Assembly (NCBI GenBank): GCA_003415625.1
Contig: PYIU01000007.1
Location: 2,418,001-2,482,000, forward strand
DNA from: Aquanectria penicillioides
Taxonomy: Eukaryota > Ascomycota > Sordariomycetes > Hypocreales > Nectriaceae
DNA length: 64,000 nt
Direction: 5' to 3'
Of the stretch, positions 33,741-43,826 are shown in pieces (position 1 is the first letter of the stretch; the number at the start of each line of letters is the position of its first letter). The notes below the pieces were generated by a model. That model made no database searches, was not told where the DNA came from, and saw only the letters and a list, made by a program, of their open reading frames with translations. A program made the position numbers and the translations under genes.

Positions 33741-36194
33741 CACAACTTAGTATTTAATATCTTCAGCCACTTGATAATTGTAAATAATCTTGGGAGGCTT
33801 AAAGCTCGGATTATTATGGGCGTTTTTGGCTGCCACTTGTTCTTGGCTGCTGGCTCAATCTTGATTTGCCATTTCTATCAACAGCTGCAACAAGTTCTTA
33901 TGATAAGGCAATTTCAAAACAACTATATGTGATATCTTACATGTTGGAGCATTGGTTGCTGACATTAGCAGCGATACAGGTATAAATTTGAGGGGAAATG
34001 ATCCATTTTTTAAAAGACGGCCAAGCGTCGGTACAGATTTGGATTCCCAACTTGAACGATAAATATTAAGCAAGGTCTCGCAATGTGAGAGACTAAGCAT
34101 ATTTTTTACAAATTGGGTCATATTGGATCTTTGTCGGATCAATAAAGCATCAACCAAACCAAATGCAGCAGATAGATTGGGTTGTTTGAAAGCGTAGATG
34201 AAACTCTTGCATTACAACCCATCCAAGTAATAGAGCATTCGCTTCAAAAGCTTAGGTTGACTTGGTCCTAATAAAGAAAAGAGGTTCATATATTGTTTAT
34301 TCGGGTTTGATATGTAGAGTCTTGAATCGGGCATGTGGAGGAGAATAAATGATACACCTGTAGAATTTCGAGCGTGATTGGAGGGTCACATGAGAAGATA
34401 AGATCAAATTTGACGACTGGGAGAAAACTCTAAAACATGTGAACAAATAGAATGACTGCTTTCAAAGTAATTGAATATAATAGAACATTTGATTCATTCA
34501 ACGTGAACCTCTTCCCGATCCCCATTGCTTCAGACAAGTGGTGCAGCTTAGTCGAATTTACCTACCCGGGACTTTCTATCAGTGTAGATCCACCCAAGAG
34601 GGCGCCAAAACAAGACACTCAACCCTGATAGATAGTTGATTTGAAACAATCTTTCATTGAAGTTAAAATTAAGACTTGGTGTGTCATTTGGGCAATCACA
34701 AGTGTGGCAGTAAATCAACAGTTGACCCCGTTCCGTTATGTCGAGAGACCAATCCTTCTGAGGTCAGTCTTCATGGAAAGAGCCAAATTTGAGGCTAGTA
34801 ACCATTTCTTCTTATTCTTTCACTTTTTTATGATGTCTTTAATAGTTTAGCGTATGTGCTAGTGGAATCGTGATATTATTTCATAATCATACCTAAAAAT
34901 TGACATACGCATGAGAGGGTGTTTGACCAATGTCGGACACCAATCTCCCAGATTGATCCTTATCACTGAAGCTGTTTTGTCTATTTTAATAGTAGGTTCA
35001 CTGTAAACGATGGTCAACTGGTGGCGAGTTCTTGAAAATCACTTCCGACTTATCGCACGGTGATTATCAATGATCGTCAAGTTGATTGATTATTGGTTGA
35101 TTCTACTAGATTCTTAGAATGAGATACATAATCACATGGTAATTTGATAGAAACAAAGAGAAGGCATACTGAATGAGAAGTATTAAAAGAGTTAGGCAAA
35201 CCACTCCTCTCTATAGAATTATTGAGTGTTAGTACTGGGCCAAGTTGCGCACCCCTTGTTCGTAATTATCGTTGTGCATCCCCCGACTGTGCCACGAATT
35301 GACTTTTGCAAAATTTACTACTCAATACAGTTCATTTAGGATGAGGGATTGAATCAAATGGATGATGATATTTCATAACAGACAATTCATGAGATACTTA
35401 ATATGAATCAGCGTCTGTAATCTCTATTTAGGGCAAGGTCTTGATTCATAGCTCAACTGCAAGCAGGATCAATAGAAATGAGTGAAGGCGTAGAGGCTAC
35501 TTACTCTCAAGCATGAGAAGTTGAAGGGCGTGATCTAGAAAAGTGCAACTATGGAGTTAATGAGTGAGGACTAAATCAAAAGTGACAGAGCCCACCTGGC
35601 ATAAAATTTACCCTTTCACCATCTGGAGCAACTCTCAGTGTTGTGTGATGCCGTTCCTGGTATGGACCCGAATGTGAGAAAATCGTAACATGGTATGTTA
35701 CAACATTATTCGTTTACAAAGCAATCTATCGTGGTCGCCTTATCTCTAGACCATACGAAGCAAGGCTCGTAAGCGAGACACCTATCACAGATTTGAGGAT
35801 ATGATGAAAATTAGAAATATAGAGCACCAACATTTCTCAATATTGGTGTGGCTGACACGTGCGAGCGATGGAGCCTCAGGTCTACATCATCACTGGTAGT
35901 GGCTGGGTTTTGTTTCGCCACTATCGTCGTACTAAGTAGTATCTAAGACTGGGAGAATCACAGATGCCTTGCAACTATCGTAACAAATGTAATAAGTATA
36001 TATATTGTATAATACAGGACAAATGCGACAGAAGTTTGGTAAGTAGTTTAGAGGAGCCCTGCATAAAATCCCCTGAGTAACACGGAGAGCAGTCCTCCGT
36101 GAACATTCCCTTAGGCGCCGAAAAAACTATACGAACTATGTCTTTAATTAACCCGCCATGCTCCCTTCATTTTCTCTCTCATTCCCCACAAACA

Positions 36195-36431
36195 TCATTT
36201 GCTTGCCCCACGAGACGTTTGCTTAGATTTCCAATGTAGTTTACACGACCGACTCCTCTTGGCTCGTGAGCCCGACCGTTGGGAAGAAATGTTGCTAGTG
36301 GCTGTAGGAGCTCTCCATGCACGACGTTCTCGCAATTGAGCCAAGAGATCAGGTGTTTGCGAGGGCACGGGTCCCTTTCGTGAGGATTTGGGCACAGGTT
36401 TCAAGTCCGGCAGTGCTGGTGACGCCTCCTT
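36195..36431 (-). other. Open frame continuing past the SUZ12 stop codon
   Basis: Directly after the TAG at 36432-36434 the same frame stays open for 78 more codons to a stop at 36195. The peptide (KEASPALPDLKPVPK..., TPDLLAQLRERRAWRAP) looks like a basic, Pro/Ser-rich protein tail. It may be the original C-terminus lost by a CAG-to-TAG change, a readthrough extension, or partly reached by splicing: a GTGAGT donor lies inside the SCSESKK codons and a CTACAG acceptor near 36309 would restore the frame. Confidence 0.4.
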
Positions 36432-38705
36432 CTAAGAGGGTTTCTTTGACTCACTGCAAGAGTTACAAAGCCACTCGGGCTCGGTCACCGGGTTGTTGGC
36501 ATTCTCCCGCATGCAATCGGAATGGAAAAGGCGTTGTGAGCAGGCCTAAAGACGACGAGTTAGTCAAGCTTGATAGAGAATGGGGCGCCCAAGTACCTTG
36601 TTTGAACAGAGAAGCAATCTCGGCCCAAAAACTGGGAGTTGACACACGGTGCACCCATTCTTATTTCTTCGAATCTGAGAAGCGCGTGGGGATTGAATTG
36701 GTGTGGCATCTGGTGTCTGCTCGCAATTGGTGCCATTTATTAGCTGCCCGATTTGGGATTTTGTTTTGGCTCTCTCTTGGTTGATCATGCCAAAAGCCTC
36801 GGCCACCATCTTGTCATCCAGCACGTCGCGAGCTAGAAGATAGCTCGAATGCTTGGCAAACTCTATCATGCGGTGCTTGGAGGCGGCGAGCCAGGTGGCA
36901 TGGTCTTGAATGAACGAAATCCACGCTCGTGAGAAATATGCGCTCGACGTAAGATTTTGTTGGAGGATAAATGCATCCCATTTGCTTACATATTCCTTTT
37001 CGGCTGGGGTCACATCTGAAAACTCCGCCATGTACTCCCGGTGTTTATGGATCAACCACTCGGCATCTTTGACAGGTTTAGGCACCTCGTCTCCGGGTTT
37101 GAGTCGCGCCTTGCTCACTGGGTCAAAGACAGGATGTTCCATTTCTGGAACAAAAATTGGTTGTTTCTTCCCTTGCACACTTTCTCGTTGCTCTGTGGCT
37201 GCCGTGCTTGGACCAAAAAGCTGGCGCGAAGTACTGGATCTTGCTGGGGACCTGGGAGGGTCATTGTTCATATCTGGGCCCAATCTGGAAGTAACCCAAG
37301 AATGGTCACCAGCAGCAAAACTCTCTAAATTAAAAGGCTTGACAGGTCGCCTAAGTTGAAAAGTCTTGGTGGGGGATGAGACAGACTCCGGCCTGCATGA
37401 GACCCGAAACTGCGGTCCTTGACCAGTCGTTTCGAGAACATACTCGTAATCAGGATGGAATGTCTGTAGATGAGCTTGTAGATAAGCCATGGACTGGTTA
37501 TACGCGCCGCATGTGATGCAACGATAAAAATCCAAGGCAACAGGCTGATCGGTTGGGAGAAAGTACGTCACACGACCTTCAGAGGCGGTGGCCTGCGCAG
37601 CCCTTGCCCGACGCTTTCTCTCTTTGCCTTGTGCTTGATCACTCAGAACTTTGAGATTGTAAACCTTGTTCTTCTCTCGGACCCTCAGAGACCTGCTAGG
37701 TGTCTGATCCCCTTCCACCAAGTCATCCTCAGCTTCGTGAGACGAGTCTTCGTGAACATGGCCATTAACACCATTAATACCGTGGGTCTCGTCATCAAGA
37801 TTGGGTTCAAAGCGCCCAGTGGTGTATGCCTCCGCATCTGGATCAATCGCGGTAATACATGGCATAGAGCCCTTTTCGATGCGCTTCAAAGCCCGGAAAC
37901 CCGAAGTCCATCGAAGGTCAACGTCCATGACATAATCGGTTTGGCGCGAGGGCTTCTGTGGATGATAGCCTGATGTCAGGCGGAGGGGATTCTTAATCCT
38001 ACCAAACACCTGGGGAAATTCGCTGGTCATGATCCAGTGGCGCTTGGACGTGTCGGAAAGAGGCCCTTGGTCTCCCACCGGGATCCCGAAATCGTGAGAT
38101 TCGAGCGGGGGCCAAGGTCCATTATTGGCAGCCTCAAGCTCGACGACCAGCTTGTATGACTCTGAGAAATCGTGAGAGCCATCGTCAAGCCTGTTTATGA
38201 GAATGCTCTCCTCGGGGACGAAGAAAGGGTGGGGCAGATCAATTCTGGCTACCCGATGAGGACCAACGGGATTTTTGTATGTCGTAATGTCGCACAATTG
38301 GCTTTGGCAGTGCAAGACACGATGCCAACTGGTGCTCACATCAAATATAGTGATACGACAGCTGCCCTTGGTGTTGAGAACGTCACGGGGGACGACAGAG
38401 TTTTGATAGACGCGAACTTTTTTGGAGTCCTTGTGAAAAACTTTAAGCACCTCAATGCGCAACGTGGAGCGGTGCTCTGAAGTCCTGGGCGAGGCAATGA
38501 GATGATCCATATCCAGAGAGTCTGGAGAGGACAGCCGGCGACGCTTCTGGGGCGGAGCGTTGTCCTCGTCGGCTGCGTAGGGCGCACGGTGCCGGGGAGT
38601 GGAGAGGGTACCACCCATGGCTGAATTTTGCAATGAGTTGACTCCGTTGAGCCAGTTCTGTTGGAGAAAGGGGGCCGTCCGTTGGCTGCGCCTTTTCAGG
38701 TTCAT
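36432..38705 (-). CDS. suz12: Polycomb repressive complex 2 subunit SUZ12 with C-terminal PHD finger
   Basis: SUZ12 scaffolds PRC2, which methylates H3K27 and silences genes in the nucleus. Start MNLKRRSQRTAPFLQQNW (ATG 38705-38703). The N-terminal half has the SUZ12-type region (RSTLRIEVLKVFHKDSK, FFVPEESILINRL). A C2H2 finger follows near residues 395-418 (FYRCITCG..YLQAHLQTFHPDYEY). The VEFS box is near residues 560-650 (EYVSKWDAFILQQNL, RAWISFIQDHATWLA, KHRMIEFAKHSSYLLARD). A 60-70 nt intron (GTACTT donor near 36591, CTAAC branch, CTTTAG acceptor) then joins CTVCQLPVFGPRLLLCSNKAC to RLFHSDCMRE..WLCNSC. The joined sequence is a C4HC3 PHD finger with the usual W-x-C-x2-C end. The frame stops soon after, at TAG 36432-36434, but stays open beyond it. 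Animal SUZ12 lacks a PHD finger. Confidence 0.9.
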
Positions 38706-40806
38706 GGCTGAGGGACGGCAATCATAGAAGTGATGAAGAATGAGATGAGCGAGCCGACCGCTGGCTGCTGCGGCTCCTGCGACTTCTGTTTTAACTATTC
38801 AGAGGCATTCAAATGTGGGTGGTGATGGTGCCGCTCATTGTCTGGATTTTGCTGTGTCCGTGGTGGCCGACGGAGGCAGAATGAGAAGAGAGGCTAATGA
38901 GAAAGGGGCCGACGAAGGAAGTTGGAGGCCAAGGAACGAAAGGAAACCTGAAGGCCTAAAGTGGCAGAAGAATGAATGAGGGCTAAGCCCAAGGGTCGGG
39001 GACACGAGCAGAGCGTGTTGAGTGGTTTGATGCTTGATGGCAGAAGTGGTGGACGTGGTTGCGGGTGCGAGATGCAGATGTAAATAACAAGAACAGCAAA
39101 GTCGCGTGCAGCCAGCCGTCAGAGCGGCTGCTGTTACCGAGTCACTGCTGATTGACGACTTCCCCAGGGCCGCGACGAGTCATGCAACAATAAAAGCAAT
39201 GTCGCATCAAGGTTCTGACGGCGACGACAGGCTCTGGTGTTGTCGTTGTGCAAGCCGACGCTGTTGATTGACTGGTGGGCACGGCAGCAGCGAACAGTGC
39301 AGTGAGACGCGTGCCAGCGGCTGGTGAAAGGAACAGGGAGATTCTATCGCGACTCCCAATGAGGAATAGCGCCTGAATCACACATCCTGGGAGCCGCGGC
39401 GGAAGGAACCATTCACACATGGGCAACAGCGACCTAGGCGGGCCACTGCCTTCGTGCAGCACGCCAGCGCACCAAATTACAAGGTGATTTATGCCTAAAT
39501 CCGGGATCCCCACCCCTCGACACCGCCTTGAAGAATTTCTTGTGCGGCTATCGGGGCGAACTGTGGATCATGATGCTCATTCGACAACACCCATCATGAG
39601 ATGGTACATTGCTCATTACATTGTTGATTAATTCTGGACGAGATGGATGATATTTTGAACAAAGTGCTTTGTTGCAGTTTCCCTGGACACCAAGATCATG
39701 CTAATTTCCACGACATGGCTGCCCTGATAAATAAAAAATCAGAAAGTGCACAGTGCGCCTGGCCCAACCAGGTCTTGTGGTAATGTGTTCTCGCTCCTCC
39801 TTCCTGGTTTAAATCACTTATGATTGGCCTTCAGACCCACCTGCTGAACGAGCACTGAGTACGACTTGGAAGGGGTAGAGACGTGATGAAAGGCGAATGT
39901 GGAAAACAAGACGCGGCCTCTGATATTAAAAGCTAAGTCTTCGCTAATCGGCACTCCCGTAATTTCGAAATGAGTGCTTCGAATGAGGGATCATGCCTTC
40001 GGTTGCGTTTTCTTTTCCGAGAAGCCACAATGGGGTGTGGGTCGCCGGGACGAGGCTAATATTTTACCCAAGTCCAAATGTGCACACATATCCTCAAGTT
40101 TTCCGCAAAGCTAAACCAAAGTAAGAAATTATTCGACACGAGACCCCACCTAATTGTAATGGCCACACTTGTACCTTGGAGTATAAGACTGCTCTTGCAA
40201 TGGAAAGCACGCCGTAAAGATTTGAGATAGGATATTGTACAGAAATAAATACTACGTTTTGTTTATTGGGACGGTAAACATTGCTGAATCAAAAAATTCA
40301 ATACGCGGTTGAGATTCTCAGCAAGCTGAATGTCAGGTTTGTGAAATTATGAAATAGTTTAGTCGCATGTGCATATTCTCATGCATATTTGTGCCTGATT
40401 TCTATTCCTCGTTTCCAGGCACCAGGTTCGCCATTTGCCCCTCCAACTATCCAACTACACTTTCGTCCCTCGCCATCCTTTATCGGAGCTTCGTCCCAAC
40501 GCTGAATTTCTTTCCTGCGACGACAGAAAAACAACCGAGGCGCCGATGGCGAAACTTCCCCGGTAAAAAATTTCAATCCAGCTGCACTGTGTCTACCTTT
40601 TGCAGCACAAAGTTGGGGGTTATCAGCTTTGGACAAACAGCAGCTCAGGCCTTGCTTCACTCCGTACGTTGTTTCCCGACTGGTTTGCGCCGGCGCCCTC
40701 TCCTCTTTCGCCAGAGCCGAGGGTTGATTCATTCGATATGGAACCAGTACTCTGTCTATCAAGCTACACACTAACTTCGGTTAGACCCTCCAGGACCTCT
40801 TTAGCA
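38706..40806. promoter_or_regulatory. Long divergent intergenic region upstream of suz12 and the F-box/LRR-like gene
   Basis: About 2.1 kb. The suz12-proximal half is GC-balanced with no convincing frame. From about 39600 it is AT-rich. A 130-codon minus-strand frame near 40379-40771 lacks family features. An in-frame upstream ATG at 40738 could extend the next gene by 23 residues. Confidence 0.4.
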
Positions 40807-43086
40807 ATGACCAGGACACGGGCTTCCGGCCTCCCCGACGATGATCATGCGACCCGTCGCAATCCGACTCGAACATCACGCACCCAAGACCCTCAGCCAC
40901 CTCGCACTTCAACACGGCTGCACGCTCGAATAAACTATATAGAAGACTCTGCAAGCGATGAAGACGACTTTAGATCGTCCGCTTCCAGTGGAAACGAGGG
41001 GCCTGAGTCGGACTTGGACAGTGAGGCGGCTGGGGGTGAATCTCAGTTTCGACAGGCTCGTGACTCTGTGACAAAAGGCGTGGCCCAAAGGCGTGGCAGT
41101 CGTCGAAGCGCGCGCCAGGCTGCTATCTCCCACCCCCAAACCACAAAATCCGCGGCTGAGCGGGCTGTTGCAAGTCAACGACCCCGTGTTCCAGGTGTAA
41201 GAAAACGGCCAAGTCATCCAAGAAGGCGACCAATTGTCACCAAAAAACGACGAATCGCAACGCTTTCACCAGAACCCATTTTGCCTCGAGGATTTATTCC
41301 CGATTGGCGCGATCCTCAAGTGCCTTACGGTGCATGGACTGATATCTTCTATTATGCCGCGACGACGGGTGGTTATGATACACTTGATGTCAACTGGTTA
41401 ATCAATGCAGCCACAACATGCAAGGCTTTCTCCGAACCCGCTCTTACAGCCATCTATCGATGTCCACCAATCACTACCTCGGGCAAGGCAAGGCGACTTG
41501 CTATGCTTTTGGAACGGCCACCATCGGAGACCAGGTTGAACTACCGCGCCAAAATCGAGTCTGTGTACATAGACATCCAAGTTGTACCCCAGACCATCTT
41601 GTTCAAGATTATTCACCCTTTGACACGCCTCAAGGAACTAGTATTTTTTACACAGCATGATCAGCCGCCGTATAGAGAACTTGACCGCACTGTACGGTGG
41701 CACTATTCAGAGGATATTTTCCGAGCCTTGTTGCCATCTAGCACACAACCTGAGCCCACCGAAGACAAGCCATTTCACACTGCGTTGAAAAGTTGGGAGT
41801 GGAGTGGAAGGCTTCTGGGTGGGCACGTTGTGACGATCGAGGATATCGCCCGAGTGCACCAAGACCCCTCATTCGCTCAGCTCACCAAACTAAGCTTCAC
41901 CAATTTCCAGGTGCCATCCTTGTACAAGCCACGCCCAAGACCTGGAGATGACGAGCGCGAACTGGAACTCTATAACGAAGACGGCGCTGTCATCGACTCT
42001 ATCGCAGACGCCATCTCGCAGCTGAAATCTTTGAACCACCTTGTGTTTGAATCGTCAACCATCATGAACCATCGTTTGCTTCCACTGCTTCCAAAGGACT
42101 TGCTCCACCTAGGACTAATCAACTGCTGGGAGGTGAAGTCCGAAGACCTTGAGCCGTTCCTCCATTCTCATGGCAGGAATTTGCGCACTCTTACTTTGTC
42201 GCATAACCAATCTCTAGAAATGGCCTTTTTGACGACTTTGGCTGACGCATGCCCTAACTTGGAGGAGCTGCATATGAACCTGTCATATTTCCGCCACCAT
42301 GACTCGCTATCGCTTGTCAACAATGACGCAGATCCCCTGTATGAACATGTTTTGCTATCCCATCAAGTTCCTAAATGGCCGGCGACCATCCGTGTGTTGG
42401 ACTTTGAACACATCCGGCACTGGAGTGTGGAAACAGCAGAAATGTTTCTCCAATCATTCATTGACAATGCTGGCAACCTCTTAAATCTTCGACATCTTGG
42501 CGTAAAGACGATGCTGAACATACCTTGGAAAGCCCGTGCAAACATGCGCCACGAGTGGCGAAAGAGGCTGGATAGGATCTTCCTCCGCCCTTACGAACCG
42601 CCAATGAACCGCACGTCACTACGACAGCCATCGGTCGATGAAGAACCTTCTGTATCCCAAGATAAACCTAAGAAGAAGAAGAAGAGGCTTTCTGACCCCC
42701 CATCTCGGCGAAGTACCCGCATTGCTGCCCAAACCTCTGATTCGGACTCTCGGAATAGCGGCAAATCCAAGAGCCTGCGTAGCTTCCATGGTAGACCAAC
42801 GTACAGAGATCCAGACACGGATGAAGATGAATTCGAGTCCTCCGAAAACGAGGAGAATGAAAATGCTCCCAAAGCGGTTGATTCAAAACTCCAAGCTGGC
42901 AATACAGATGCCCTAGTTATCCCTGTCATCCAGGGCCTTTGCACCACCGTCTCCATCGTGTTCGACAATCAAAAGCCAACGGAGTTGCAATACGGCATGG
43001 AGGACTTCATGGATGAAGATCGCACCGAGTCCGATGGTGACTGGGATGGCGATGATGACGACGACGAGCCCACCTACGCCTGGTAA
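40807..43086 (+). CDS. F-box/leucine-rich-repeat-like nuclear protein
   Basis: Single-exon gene, 759 residues from MTRTRASGLPDDD. Residues 1-160 are basic and acidic low complexity, with RRGSRRSARQ and KRPSHPRRRPIVTKKRR as likely nuclear-localisation signals. A degenerate F-box-like segment follows (GAWTDIFYYAATTGG..NWLINAATTCKAFSEPALTAIYRCP). An LRR-type region comes next (LTKLSFTNFQVPSL, LKSLNHLVFESS, LLHLGLINCWEVKSEDLEPFL, LRTLTLSHNQSLE, CPNLEELHMNLS). The C-terminal 170 residues are again charged (KKKKKR, DEDEFESSENEENEN), ending in an acidic stretch (DWDGDDDDDEPTYAW). A role as SCF ubiquitin-ligase substrate receptor is inferred from fold only; no specific orthologue recognised. Confidence 0.75.
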   Translation: MTRTRASGLPDDDHATRRNPTRTSRTQDPQPPRTSTRLHARINYIEDSASDEDDFRSSASSGNEGPESDLDSEAAGGESQFRQARDSVTKGVAQRRGSRRSARQAAISHPQTTKSAAERAVASQRPRVPGVRKRPSHPRRRPIVTKKRRIATLSPEPILPRGFIPDWRDPQVPYGAWTDIFYYAATTGGYDTLDVNWLINAATTCKAFSEPALTAIYRCPPITTSGKARRLAMLLERPPSETRLNYRAKIESVYIDIQVVPQTILFKIIHPLTRLKELVFFTQHDQPPYRELDRTVRWHYSEDIFRALLPSSTQPEPTEDKPFHTALKSWEWSGRLLGGHVVTIEDIARVHQDPSFAQLTKLSFTNFQVPSLYKPRPRPGDDERELELYNEDGAVIDSIADAISQLKSLNHLVFESSTIMNHRLLPLLPKDLLHLGLINCWEVKSEDLEPFLHSHGRNLRTLTLSHNQSLEMAFLTTLADACPNLEELHMNLSYFRHHDSLSLVNNDADPLYEHVLLSHQVPKWPATIRVLDFEHIRHWSVETAEMFLQSFIDNAGNLLNLRHLGVKTMLNIPWKARANMRHEWRKRLDRIFLRPYEPPMNRTSLRQPSVDEEPSVSQDKPKKKKKRLSDPPSRRSTRIAAQTSDSDSRNSGKSKSLRSFHGRPTYRDPDTDEDEFESSENEENENAPKAVDSKLQAGNTDALVIPVIQGLCTTVSIVFDNQKPTELQYGMEDFMDEDRTESDGDWDGDDDDDEPTYAW

Positions 43087-43826
43087 TCTCGATGGACACA
43101 ACATCGCCCACCAACGAACCCTGTGCTTCCATGGCTGAGAAATTATGGGCGATCAGCCACAAACCGCACACATAAATATATGATTATTACGAGTTGTCAG
43201 TAATCACGACATAAAAACCGCACGGCCTCCCTAATGCCGACTAGGAACTGAGATGGATTTGGTCCTGGGGTGTGAACTGACCACCCATGGTGCGACAGTC
43301 ACTTTGAACTTGCTTGAATTGTCTCAATAGCGCCATTGCCTGCTTGACATGTACATAGCATCGAGACACTGAGCTTGAGCTCGAATTGTAGCGCATATAT
43401 CCCTCATGGGACGTGGGAAAATTTCAAATGTGTTGTCGCATCTCTCGACATTGCCGAAAAACTAGAGTGGACTGTCACGAAAATTTAGCCCACAGTGAAG
43501 CTATACACTAACCATGAGTTCACACAGGGTTCGACTGCGTGACCAGTATCACAGAACAACTCATTGGCATTTGAGTATTGCAATCATGATTACATATCTG
43601 AAGCTAGCGGTTGCGTCTTTTGCAGAGGGTATCCTATACCAACGACGACTCTCGCAAAGGATGCTGCGCTACTCCTACTGCTAATGTACATGTACCTCCC
43701 AAAAAATACCGCTTGTAACTGTCGCTGGTCAATGCAAAAGTCGTCAAACCCCTTCCCCATTGCGCCGTGGCCTCTTCACTGCCAATTCTGCAATCCAGCG
43801 AGTTGCAAGGCTTGCTTTTTGATATT
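43087..43826. other. Convergent 3' flank
   Basis: About 740 bases between converging stops. One 88-codon frame (43564-43830, Cys-rich, many TTGC words) lacks any family feature and runs into the neighbouring stop. I see no RNA gene. Confidence 0.4.

Larger units (their letters stand above)
33490..36431. other. AT-rich, gene-free core of the island
   Basis: Nearly 3 kb of AT-rich DNA with no long frame on either strand except the possible SUZ12 tail at its right end. It looks like decayed sequence; repeat-induced point mutation would explain the composition, but I cannot count dinucleotide biases reliably by eye. No transposon ends or repeats were recognised. Confidence 0.5.
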
